This document shows, one piece after another, positions 1 through 9,173 of a stretch of 21,655 nucleotides of DNA; the first letter of the stretch is position 1, and each line of letters opens with the position of its first letter. The position numbers and the translations under genes are program-made. This stretch comes from Cercozoa sp. M6MM (taxonomy: Eukaryota > Endomyxa: Ascetosporea): NCBI GenBank assembly GCA_040357565.1, contig JBDODJ010000192.1. The stretch is one strand, 5' to 3'. The notes under the pieces are model-generated. The model was given only the letters and a program-made list of their open reading frames with translations. It was not told the origin of the DNA and searched no databases.

Positions 1-14
1 GGGGGGGGGGGGGG
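1..14. repeat. Homopolymer G run at the window edge
   Basis: Fourteen consecutive G open the window. On the minus strand this is a C run just downstream of the first gene. Similar C runs form the pyrimidine tracts of introns elsewhere here, so it could be intronic or intergenic, or an assembly edge. Nothing else can be read from it. Confidence 0.6.
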
Positions 15-31
15 TAGATAAGGTAGAGGTA

Positions 32-534
32 CTAAGGTCGTCCAAGAGATACCTCATCGACGTCATCGACGGTGTCGTTGCTGACAGTGATGTCGAGGTC
101 CTCCTCGTCCTTGACCTCCTCGGCGAAACGAACGCGTTTCTTGGGTCTCTCCTGTTCCTCCGCGCGGACGGCTTGCTTTGACTGTTGCGAGCGTTTCTTC
201 AGCACCTGGTCTTTTGAATTCTGACTCGGCTGCTGTGGCTGCTGCGTCGGCTCTTCCCACCGTCGCTTGGCGTGCTCGGCACGCGAGCGTTTCTTGCCTG
301 AACGCACGCGCAGTGAGAAACGCGGCACAATCACAATTGCTGGCCACAGAAAGGGTACCAGCTCGCTTCGCTTTTCGTGCGGCCTTGCGCGCAGCGATCG
401 GATTGAGGCGCTTCCGGCCAACACGAGCTGATTTGAGCAAAACAATCTCGCGGCACTGATGTTGGAAGCATTGTAGCCAGTCACTTACTGAATTTCGTGC
501 CTTTAGAGACATCGGTGCCACCACGTACACCCAT
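32..534 (-). CDS. Small basic, probably nuclear protein with an RVxF-like PP1 motif
   Basis: No family recognised. Three exons are proposed: 489-534, 359-427 and 32-297, with two 61-nt introns (donors GTAAGT and GTACCC). They join in phase to give 126 residues ending in TAG. The start is the first ATG of an N-terminus beginning MGVRGGTDVSKGTKF. Residues about 17-50 are very rich in Arg/Lys, with stretches such as RKAARKAKRAGKKRSR, suggesting nuclear or nucleolar import and RNA binding. The middle is Gln-rich. Near residue 95 lies KKRVRFAEEV, a good match to the RVxF docking motif for protein phosphatase 1, followed by an acidic tail. That pattern (basic, then RVxF, then acidic) is common in nuclear PP1 regulators; the role here is inference. 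The gene lies 138 bp downstream of the RING ligase on the same strand. The C-terminus could extend past 32 if another intron starts at a GTATCT close to the stop. Splicing is moderately certain. Confidence 0.6.
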
Positions 535-672
535 CCTTACGCGTGTGCACACAATCGCTTGTCCCAAGAATAACAAAGTAAGCGGTGGAATGACGACAGA
601 GAGCGCTGAGTGGCGAAAAATTAAAACATTTAACTAAAGCAAGTCAGGGAGCTAGGGGAGCGCGATCTTCTG

Positions 673-2542
673 CTAAACAAGATCGGCATGTGTGTTAACT
701 TCTACAGCGCTGTTGTTGTTGCGATCGTCGTCAGTGTTGGCATCATTGTCGCCATCATTGATGTCGCGACGGCATAGCGGGCACGTGCTGCGTATCCGCA
801 GCCAGTTGTCGCAGCACGCCGCGTGGAACTCGTGCTCGCACGGCAGCACGCGTACCTGAACGAATACGGAAACGCAATCCCCATACCCAATACACAGGGC
901 AGATAGACTGCACCTCATCGCCAACAGAGAAGCCAGACAGACAGACACTGCAGGCCTGGCCCTGGGGTTCCTGAGACATACATGGTTGGGTCAGTAGTTT
1001 AAGACACTGGCTACAGCAGCACTGTACCTCGTCATCCTCGGCGTCCTCTTCGGTGGCAATGTCGCCTTCGCGATCACTGTGGAGTACACATACAGTATAC
1101 GTAAGTTACAAGTCAGTGCACAAGGGCAGGGGCAGGGGCAGGGCAGGGCAGGGCCAGGGGCCTACTGTACCCAAAGGTACGAGACTCGAGCTGCTCGATG
1201 GAGCGTTCGGTGGCGCCTTGGTCCTGATCGGCCGCCGGGTCCCGACCGGCCAGGTGCCTCTGTGTTGTGGTCACAGTGTATCAATAGGGGGGGGGGCCCC
1301 CCCCAAGAAGTCACATGGACCATATGGGGCCTACCAAAATAAGCAGCAGACACGGCGCACACAAACACAGTCCTGTATTCGTAGAAGGGATAAACTGGTG
1401 GGTAAAAAGATAAAGAGGGAGGGGGGGGGGGTAAAAGAGAGAAAGGTAGACAACAAGGAACCTAGCAGTATTACGGCCGGCAGCAATGTTTCGAGGTACA
1501 CCAGCATGATCAGAGCGATCGTCCAATAGAACTGTGGGACGGGGGTTAGGGGTAAAGGAGGGGTAGGGGGATAAAGAAGGGGTTGGGTCAAGAAGGGGGG
1601 AAGAGGCAAGGGAGGCAGAAGGTGGAAACAGCACCATGAGTGGCGCATCGACGTCGCAGGTGTTCTCACCCGTGAACAGCACGAGGTTGCCCAGCACAAA
1701 GAACACCATGTAGACCAACTCGTGTCTGCGTGTACAGGTATCACAACAGGGCGAGGGGGTCAGTAGGTGTAACAAGCAAAAGTGGCTGACAAGAGGGCGA
1801 GCGAGAAACTACATGATCAGAGTCTTGTGCACAGCGAACGACGGTTGCCGCCGCCGCGCGCACAGGTACCGCAACGTCACCAACGGCATGTGGAACAGAA
1901 ACAGACACGCGTAAACCACGAGCCTGTCCAGTACACAGCCCAGTACACAATCCAGTCCAGTCCAATCCAGTCCCAGTCCCAGTCCCAGTCCCAGGTTTAA
2001 CAACTAAGGATACCAAACACGCATCAGCGGGAAGCACTCGCCCGACTTTGACCAGTCCTACCAAAGTACCATGTGGGATATAATTGACAAGGGTGGGTAG
2101 GGTAGTCGTCTACCAGAACAAGAACGATGCAGCTGCCAATGGTGGCCGCAAGCGACACCAGAAGCGTCAGTGCCAGCAGTCTCCCACTACGCATACCACA
2201 ACTATTTGTATATACATATATATTATCATATATATATATAAGTATAAATAACGAGCTACCTGGCATAGCGAGTGTCGTTCACGTCATTCGACAGGAGCTG
2301 ATCCACGTTATTGTCCCTGTTGTTGTCGTGGTTGTCGTTGCTGTTGTTGTTGCGGTTGTCGTCGTCCACTTGACGTGGCACGCGGCCGCGTATCCTCTCA
2401 GCCAGCACGGGCGCCTCGAGGATCTCCTGCACACGTGCAAGTGTCACCAGGGCCGCCGATTGAGTAGCCGAAAGCGAGGAACTCTTTTTACCTCTCGTTG
2501 CAGCTCGATCGCCAGAGCCAAGTCATCTTCCACTTGTGACAT
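673..2542 (-). CDS. Multi-pass membrane RING-H2 E3 ubiquitin ligase
   Basis: Predicted to transfer ubiquitin from an E2 to membrane or cytosolic targets at an endomembrane. Eleven exons join in phase to 340 residues: 2492-2542, 2260-2426, 2070-2186, 1813-1923, 1635-1725, 1462-1531, 1335-1372, 1171-1259, 1028-1076, 914-970 and 673-855. The N-terminus (MSQVEDDLALAIELQRE) is acidic, then Asn/Asp-rich. About four hydrophobic segments follow, for example LLALTLLVSLAATIGSCIVL, VFFVLGNLVLF and TIALIMLVYLETLLPAVILL. Next comes a Cys-rich membrane exit and a linker (GATERSIEQL). The RING-H2 domain at about 268-311 has CSVC, then CEHEFHAAC, then CPLC, so all eight zinc ligands are present. This order, including the GATxxSI linker, matches the plant At1g12760/At4g11680-type RING-H2 family. 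Introns carry CAGTCC repeats, an AT repeat and a G10C8 block. The donor after exon 4 has an alternative GTACCT in the same phase. It diverges from the V-ATPase e gene. Confidence 0.9.
1287..1304. repeat. G10-C8 palindromic block inside an intron
   Basis: Ten G are followed directly by eight C, within the 75-nt intron 1260-1334 of the RING-H2 gene. The transcript could fold into a very stable GC hairpin next to the 3' splice site. A run like this is also prone to sequencing error. Confidence 0.7.
1924..2069 (-). repeat. Intron with CAGTCC tandem repeats
   Basis: This is the longest intron of the RING-H2 gene (146 nt). On the plus strand it holds degenerate then perfect CAGTCC units at about 1943-1993. 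On the gene strand these read GGGACT, close to the 3' splice site. They make a local low-complexity reading frame that could mislead gene finders. Confidence 0.7.
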
Positions 2543-2836
2543 TTTGATACCAGGCACTCAATCAATCGCGTGCCTTACTCAGCGTCAGCACGGCTGAGTG
2601 GTCTACAGGTCATGCAAAACACCGTGCAGCGACAATCGCGCCCAGAATAACTCTCGAATCTTGAGCCCAGGCAGTGTGAGCCAGAATATATCTTCCACCA
2701 TAGCTTGTTCAGTGCGCTCTACGTGTTTGCACAGGCGTGCCTTTTTCTGTGTAGTGTCGTTGGTGCAGTTCACACGAAAGAGCGACTTCTTTTTTCTTCT
2801 TTCAGACTCAGTTAGATCGCCTCAGCACATTTCACG
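2543..2836. promoter_or_regulatory. Divergent promoter region, RING-H2 ligase / V-ATPase e
   Basis: A 294-bp spacer separates the start codons of two head-to-head genes. It must hold both 5' UTRs and both promoters. A pyrimidine-rich stretch at about 2787-2803 precedes the V-ATPase start. No TATA box or other core element can be assigned confidently. Confidence 0.5.
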
Positions 2837-3168
2837 ATGGGACCGATCGCACAGGGCACTCTTGTATTCTTCATTCTGGCAGTCGTGCTCGGCTTTGTCA
2901 ACTTCGGCACGACTGCGATCGGCGCGAACAAGCGATTCGGGTAGATTCGACCTGCGCTTTGTATGTGCGTGTGTTTGTGCATGGCTTCTGTCTGGTTGTG
3001 TGCAGTCTCTACTGCGTCATGATCAGCATGGCCGTATTCTCATGCTACATCGTGTGGCTCATGACTTACATGCATCAGATGAATCCAATGGTACAGTGCC
3101 AGCTTTGTGTCCTGTGTATGTTGAATGGATACGCACAGGTTGAACCAATCCGACATATGGAGCACTAG
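2837..3168 (+). CDS. ATP6V0E: V-type proton ATPase V0 subunit e
   Basis: A small hydrophobic subunit of the V0 proton channel, needed for V-ATPase assembly and acidification of endosomes and vacuoles. Exons 2837-2940, 3006-3090 and 3139-3168 join in phase to 72 residues, close to the usual 70-80. There are two membrane helices, at about 9-28 and 36-55. The second helix and its exit read CYIVWLMTYMHQMNPM. This matches the family signature of an aromatic/Cys helix followed by (A/H)QMNPL and a short Pro/Arg tail, here VEPIRHMEH. The basic, Gly-containing loop between the helices (GANKRFG) also fits. The last intron (3091-3138) is 48 nt, a multiple of three and free of stops, so retention would add 16 residues rather than truncate the protein. 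Identification rests on topology, length and the C-terminal signature; overall identity in this family is low. Confidence 0.82.
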
Positions 3169-3835
3169 TCGTTGCGTTGGCGCGGCATGCGGAGATTTCA
3201 TTGTTCAGTTTGTGCTATCGGCTGCGCTGCCCTTGGCAGTAGTGCCGTGCCGTGCTCGCACGCCGCTCATTCGATTACTAACGCAAAGGACGTCGGCGCA
3301 GTCAAGTAGTTTCTACCATACGTACGTATTCGTCGGTTTAGAAACCTTCGTGTTCCAGACTGACTCAGATTATGCAGTCTCCGCGGGGATAAACCCAGAC
3401 AGACCAGTTGGTCTCTTATCATTGAAGCAAAAGAGAAAGAAGAGTTAAGAGTTTGTGGCTCTGCGGTACTACTGCCTATAGAGCTGTGACTAGACCTGTC
3501 TGAAAGCCTGTCCTGTAGATTGAGCCCGCCAGTTGGCATGGTTGGCATCAGCTGGGGTAATTCTTCACTTCGCTTCTTCAAGCAAACTGAATCATTCGAT
3601 TCCCTCGCTTCGTCTAATCAACGACTTATTTGTTTTATTTAGGTATCTTCACTGACAACCGTCAGTAACAATACAGTACACGATTCAGATACTCAGTTCG
3701 TCAGTCAACAGCTCGTGAGTGACTGTTCTGCCTCACGTCGACATGAGATCCAACTTGAAGATTCACGACGGGAGATGTCCAGCGCAGCGCCATTCTCCGT
3801 TTCACTTATCAGAGTGCCTGACCTTTGACAGGTCT
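3169..3835. other. Convergent intergenic region, about 670 bp
   Basis: This lies between the 3' end of V-ATPase e (+) and the 3' end of the metalloprotease (-), so it should hold both 3' UTRs. A 104-codon open frame on the minus strand (3267-3581) has no ATG at its upstream end and no recognisable domain. Its Ser-rich stretch near the middle is not convincing as a gene. I see no RNA gene or repeat. Confidence 0.5.
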
Positions 3836-4507
3836 TTACAAAGCCAAGGTCGTGGCCACCAACGCCGCCAAAAGGATCGAAGCAGACTGCGTCAGCGCCA
3901 GCGCAGAAGACACCTGCACGACGAGCAATAGAAAACACCAACAGGATCCGTATGATATGCGGGCCTGAATGAAGGTACCGGCTCGTCCTTGGCACTGTAG
4001 TCGCTGCAAGAGAGCTCGCACTGGCGGCTCGTCTGTTGAAAAGATGTGATAAAGTATCGGGCTTTCATTCAATACAAATAGTAGTATAGTGTACCTGCAA
4101 GCCCTGCAAGAAAGCAGGGTGGCACTCCTCGCCCTGACAAGACACGCTGAACGACGTGTCTCGGGACTGCAGACCAAACTGCCGCGGTACTTTGGCATCT
4201 GCCAAATCACACCAACATATAGCTAAATATGTATCCGATCATTTAGTGGGTATGTACGTTGGTGTGTACACATACCAGTGTTGCAGCCACAGAGTGCCTC
4301 CACCGAGATGGCTTCGTTGACAACGGCTTCGTTCAGGAAGGTGTAGTTTCTACGAAGAACATACATTATCGGCACTACGACAAGGATAGGATACTCGAAG
4401 GCTACCCAAAATCAGTGGTCTGCTCGCGCTGTCGCCATTCAGCAGCGGCGCGTTTCAGTGCCGCTTGGTTCGCTCTGTTTAGATACATTATATTTTCTGG
4501 TCTGTGT

Positions 4508-4598
<91 letters not shown>

Positions 4599-6123
4599 AG
4601 AAGCAGAAAGTACTCGCAAGTTCCCCAAGCCTCGGCAGCGACAGTGACACCGCAGTCCACAATGCACTCTCTCTGTACCCAGAAACAACGTGTGTATCCA
4701 TTGGCACTGGGGTAGGAGACAGGATCACCTCCGCGAGCGGCATGACCTTTCCGTACGGCACTTTGTCCGTGCAGGACGAAATGCTCTTGTCCTGTGCACG
4801 CACACAGCTACATGCCATCATGATAATGTCTACGGAGCAAAAGTACAGTGCGAGGGCCGATCTTGCAACCAACAATACGCCACTGGCGTCCCACCTGCAT
4901 ACACACATACGCAAGTGTTCAGTCACCACAGATCTGTGCCAGTGATGTGCAGCAATGTAAGTACAGTGTCGAAGGCGTTGCCAGGTGTGCACGAGTCGCG
5001 GCTGGTGTGGTGGCAGGCCGACCACTCCGACAGCGCCGCCCACTGGAAACATAAAATTAACCAAGGTGCACAGCACAGAGAGAATTCAAGAAAACAACTC
5101 ACATCCCAGGTCACTTCCGGCGCATTGGCTTTACTGGCAGCCGGGTCGTTCTGTGAAACTTCATATAACTTTATCGTTCTGTGTAATGTAACACACTTAC
5201 AGCAATCCAAGTCGAGTTGCGACATTCGCCCTGCGCAAAAAAGTACACATGCTTCATCACAGCGGAGAGAGCTCATGACGCAACAGTACGTCGTAACAGA
5301 AGGTGCCGGCGGTGCTGCTCTCGCCACAAAACCAACCTGTGCACAAGCCAAACTGCGAAAGTACTGTCAAATGTTTGACTGGGGCCCTCACCATCGTCAG
5401 GACGGGAACCCCAAGTCCACGCTGTTCCGCCAGACGTGCAGCTAGAGAAACACACGAATAGAATGAGCACAACCGAGTTTACATCACAAGGTGCACTGTA
5501 CATTTTGTTGTCGCACCGCGACTGGTGCGACTGCCACATCGAACGCTGTTCCTTTCCTGGGCACATTCGGTACCGGCACACCCTTTCATCTTTAAAAAAA
5601 ACTGATACCTTGAGCCTTACACCACGCATCGGCCGAAATGCATTCGTTGTGCATGCAGTAGCCGTCGTAGGAAGCACCCTCGAAGTCGACGGAGCACTTG
5701 GCACCGGCCGGCGGAGGCGGACACTGAGCCAACTCGCCAGAGCACCTGTCCCCCAGGTACGGTTGGAGCGCACAGAGTACAGAGAGAGACAGCAGCGTTA
5801 AACGTACTGTGTTGCCACGCCACACGAGTCGCCGTTCATCTCGAACATGCAAGAGGTTCCTGCCGACTTCAATTGGCACGTCGACGCATCGCAGCAGTCT
5901 GCAAACGTACATTGTTACACGACTTTAAAGCAAAGAGAGGAACCAACATTCAAGTACCGTTTCCAGGAGCAGCAGAGCAGGATTTTGCGCCAAGTGTGCA
6001 GTCGTCGCGGCAGCAAGGGTCCTATTCGCGTATTCACACCATACAGACACGGTCGTATACTCAGTAGTGGAGATGTTACGAGCAGCTTGTCGCATTGCTC
6101 CCATGCCTGTTTACCAAACTTAC

Positions 6124-6183
<60 letters not shown>

Positions 6184-8720
6184 ACCTGCACGATGCCATC
6201 ACCGCATTTTGAACGCCGCAGGATGATGTCGCTTTCGGCGCTACGGAGGTAGTTCTGCCCGCTACTCACAGCACCCTTGACCAGTGTTGACTGAGATATT
6301 TGGGAGGCGAACGCACTTCATCACGCACGTGAAGCCTCCCGCACGGATGCGATCCTCGAATGCCTTGATGGAGCAGTTGCTGCAAATGCATAAATGCGAT
6401 TCTTTACCGATATCAGTTTCAGATTCAGACACACGAGTAAGTGAAGCTGTCGCCAAGACCACTGCCTCCTCCCATGGGACTACAGTACGCAACCATATAG
6501 ACATACGATGCTAAAGCTTTATATATATACATATCCTAAGATATCATTATACCCTCTCTCACAAGGCTTGCCGTCAATATCGCTCGGAGTGTGAGGCATG
6601 TTCATGCCATGTCCGACTTCATGCACGACGGTGGCAACATTGGAACCATAGCCCTGCATCCCAGTAAAACCGCAACATCGAAATGCAGAACAGATTGCAG
6701 GAATGCAAAAACAACAGCAGTACCGAACGGTAGTCCATGTTGATCGACGCCGCAGAGCTGCCGCACAAGGTGCCTGTATCAAAGATACTCCAGTACATCA
6801 TTACATAAATTTACTATCCCGAAACATGTGGTTTCAAACCGACATAGGCGAGGCCGATAACGCTGCCTGCAAAATTCTCGCCCGACATCAGAGCCACGTG
6901 ATCCGAGTAAACCATGTCGCCTATGTTCAAGTCGCACATAGAACACAAAGATGGACACCTAACACAACAGAAGACGATGGTGTACTGTTGGGAATAGAAC
7001 GCGACCCGGGAATAATACGCACTGAGCGTGCCCAGGTGCGAAACGAACCTACAACAGCGGAGTATGGTGCAACACAACAATGTGCAGCTACAGCAAGCGT
7101 ACTGAGAAGAGGTCCGTGGTTGATTTCGCCGTTGCCATTTCCTGCGTCCTCGTGAACGATGACATCGGGATCGCCGTTCGACCACGCAGTGTGGCCACGC
7201 AGTACGTACCTGGAACAGGCACGATAAGGAAGTAACGACAGCATGGTATGCGAATAGGCATACGTGACTGGCGAGATCGTCCATTCCGAAAGCACCGAGC
7301 GGTGGTTCGCCTCGAGCACAGTGTTGAACACACTGCGCAGCGCTAGCTCCTGCAACAGCGAAGGTATTCACCTCAGACTGTACAAACAACAACACGCGCA
7401 AACTGAGATACCTCAGAGGTGGTGCCAAGTTCTTTGGCTTGGAGCTTGAGGTTATCAAGTCGCTTCTTGTCGGTCACAAACCACAGCTAAATGTCCAAGA
7501 ACAACCATCATACAGGTTTTCTCTTCATCGGAAGTGCTAAACTGATGCATGACGAGTGTCACCTTGATGAAGAAACCCTCGGGGTTGCTGAGAGACACTG
7601 AAGCGTTGTTTTGCTGCAGCAGCTCCATCATTGGTGGCTCGTCTTCGTCTTCGTCCACTACAGCACAAGGAGGCACCATGAGTGGCACAAATATCAAATA
7701 TAACTAACGGAAAGGATAAAGTCACGGTCAAAGTGCTGTGCTGACTGAGCACTGACGTACTCTACTTGCTTCAGCACTGGGTTCTGTTCAGTTTCAGACC
7801 CAATCGAGCAGCAAAGCACATGCACGAGAAGTCACAGAAAGCAAATAAAAGATGCACCTTGCGAGCCGAAGCCTCCGCTTGCTCAGCATCGATGTTGCCG
7901 CGGTGCACCTGGTAGTGCTCGTTGCCGAATGTCACTTGCACCTTCACCGCCTCTGCTAGCAATACAATACATATAAATGATTAAACAGGAAACACGCTTG
8001 TTAGAGAAACAAACACACCGTCGTCGTGTGGGCACACGTGCACCGAGGCGTATCCCTTGCCCTTGTTCGGGTGCACGGCTTCTGCAGTACACCGTTCGGA
8101 CACAATGCAATGTGGCAAGGTTGGTCAGTAGGGCGTACCTCCCTGCCACAGGCACTGCTGCATGCGCTTGATCAGCTCGCTGTCGCGGTAGTGTTGCTCA
8201 CGTTCCAACTCTTCGTGCACAAACAACGGGTGCACCAGCTACCAGATTGAACACGTATCAGATTAATTGACCCTCGGATATCAAAAAGGCAAGAAGTACG
8301 TTTGCAGCATTGCGCAAGCGAAGTTCAACGTCAAACCCGTCAGCGTCAATCTTCATCAAGGCGACTTGGTGAAGCTCGCCGTCATGGTCCTGCCAAACCG
8401 ATATTTAAACCTCACTTAATGAGTGCGATATTTAAACCTGAAGGAGCGACGCGCCGTGGAACTTAGTGCCGAATTGCACTTGCATTTGCACCTTCTCGGT
8501 GCTGCAAAGCACGCAGACATACCGGTCTAATACTCAACTGGCAAGAGAAGGCTAACTCACCTCCATAACTCTGTATGCGCGGGACCCTCTTCAGATAGTT
8601 GAGCGACTCGCTGTACGACACAGGGACTATGACACCCGATGAGTCTGTTGTATGAGAAGATGTTTTTACCAAAGCACTCGCAGAGGTCGCTGCCGCCAGC
8701 AAACCCGCCAGCAGCCGCAT
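3836..8720 (-). CDS. ADAM-like zinc metalloprotease with disintegrin and TSP1-like parts and probable GPI tail
   Basis: Predicted secreted or surface-tethered M12B (ADAM/ADAMTS) metalloprotease of 831 residues from 36 exons, all in phase; microexons of 27, 30 and 31 nt encode parts of it. Order: signal peptide 1-17 (MRLLAGLLAAATSASAL); prodomain to about 213, ending in an acidic DEDEDE stretch; catalytic domain from about 214 (LWFVTDKK, then GLAYVG at 325-330). The zinc site HEVGHGMNMPH is at 357-367, with a Met-turn candidate at 382. The disintegrin-like region at about 436-545 starts KCGDGIVQ and contains DPCCRDDC and CCDASTCQL. A Cys-rich region follows, then a TSP1-like WAALSEWSAC at 624-633. 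The last 25 residues (QSASILLAALVATTLAL after SSA) form a hydrophobic tail with no charged residues after it, as in GPI-anchor signals. The zinc motif has Asn where ADAMs have Gly, and Thr where they have Asp after the third His; all ligands and Glu358 are intact. Start chosen for the signal peptide. Confidence 0.92.
4503..4595. repeat. (GT)n microsatellite in a metalloprotease intron
   Basis: About 93 nt of near-perfect GT, with two early C interruptions. It fills most of the 139-nt intron 4475-4613. On the gene strand it reads (CA)n. The codons on both sides join in phase (E at the junction), so the repeat is intronic, not coding. Confidence 0.9.
6127..6182. repeat. (GT)n microsatellite at a metalloprotease 5' splice site
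   Basis: About 56 nt of GT. On the gene strand the intron starts GTGCACAC and runs straight into (CA)n, so the repeat begins within a few bases of the donor. The exon upstream ends KCGDGIVQ, the first Cys block of the disintegrin domain. Confidence 0.9.
8399..8439. repeat. 14-nt direct repeat spanning a splice donor
   Basis: The sequence cgatatttaaacct occurs twice with a 27-nt period. On the gene strand each copy reads AG|GTTTAAATATCG, so the 5' splice site of metalloprotease intron 8390-8437 is duplicated inside the intron. Use of the inner copy would leave an in-frame TAA (GTT TAA) in the message, so only the outer copy preserves the frame. Confidence 0.7.
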
Positions 8721-9173
8721 CACGGATCCTACGGCAGAATAACCGGGTGTGATAACCTCCAGTCAACCTCAAGAATAATCGACAGCGCTTGAATCCGTCT
8801 GGCTGTGCTCCTCTAATAAAAACAACAGCACAAAGCGGCCCTGGGTTTCAACTCCTGATGATCGCGACCAATGCACACGATTGGGACCACTGATCATCTG
8901 ACTCGCCACTGGAGCTCACATGGCTGGCTGATGATTGAAGTGGTCCGGGAGCCGTTTCAAATTGCCGTTTCCAAGTCGCTGTTTGTCGAAGAAAGGTGAC
9001 GGGAACGACAACATTGTATTATCAGTTATACAAGTCTTAGAGTGTTCCCTTGCACCAGTCCGGGGTGGCTCACGAAAAAATTATTTTTCTGTGAGCACGA
9101 GCAAACGGGCCGTATTACTACCGTACGTACGCCGAGTGGGTTAGTTGGTGGGACACCGTTGTTCATTAGTTAA
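8721..9173. promoter_or_regulatory. Spacer upstream of the metalloprotease
   Basis: 453 bp between the metalloprotease start and the stop of the next upstream gene, both on the minus strand. It should hold the promoter and 5' UTR of the metalloprotease and the 3' UTR of its neighbour. I recognise no core elements, and the open frames here have no coding character. Confidence 0.4.

Noticed and set aside
3267-3581. 104-codon Ser-rich frame in the convergent spacer
   Set aside because: No ATG at its upstream end, no recognisable domain, no clear splice partners. It most likely lies in 3' UTR sequence.
4402-5076. Long minus-strand open frame crossing the GT microsatellite, giving a poly-(TH) protein
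   Set aside because: The repeat is intronic: exons 4406-4474 and 4614-4672 join in phase and continue the Cys-rich metalloprotease. The open frame exists because CA/GT repeats contain no stops.
6814-7458. 214-codon minus frame with several Cys runs
   Set aside because: It mixes intron and out-of-frame exon sequence of the metalloprotease. The correct exons in this span give the M12B core (GLAYVG and neighbours).
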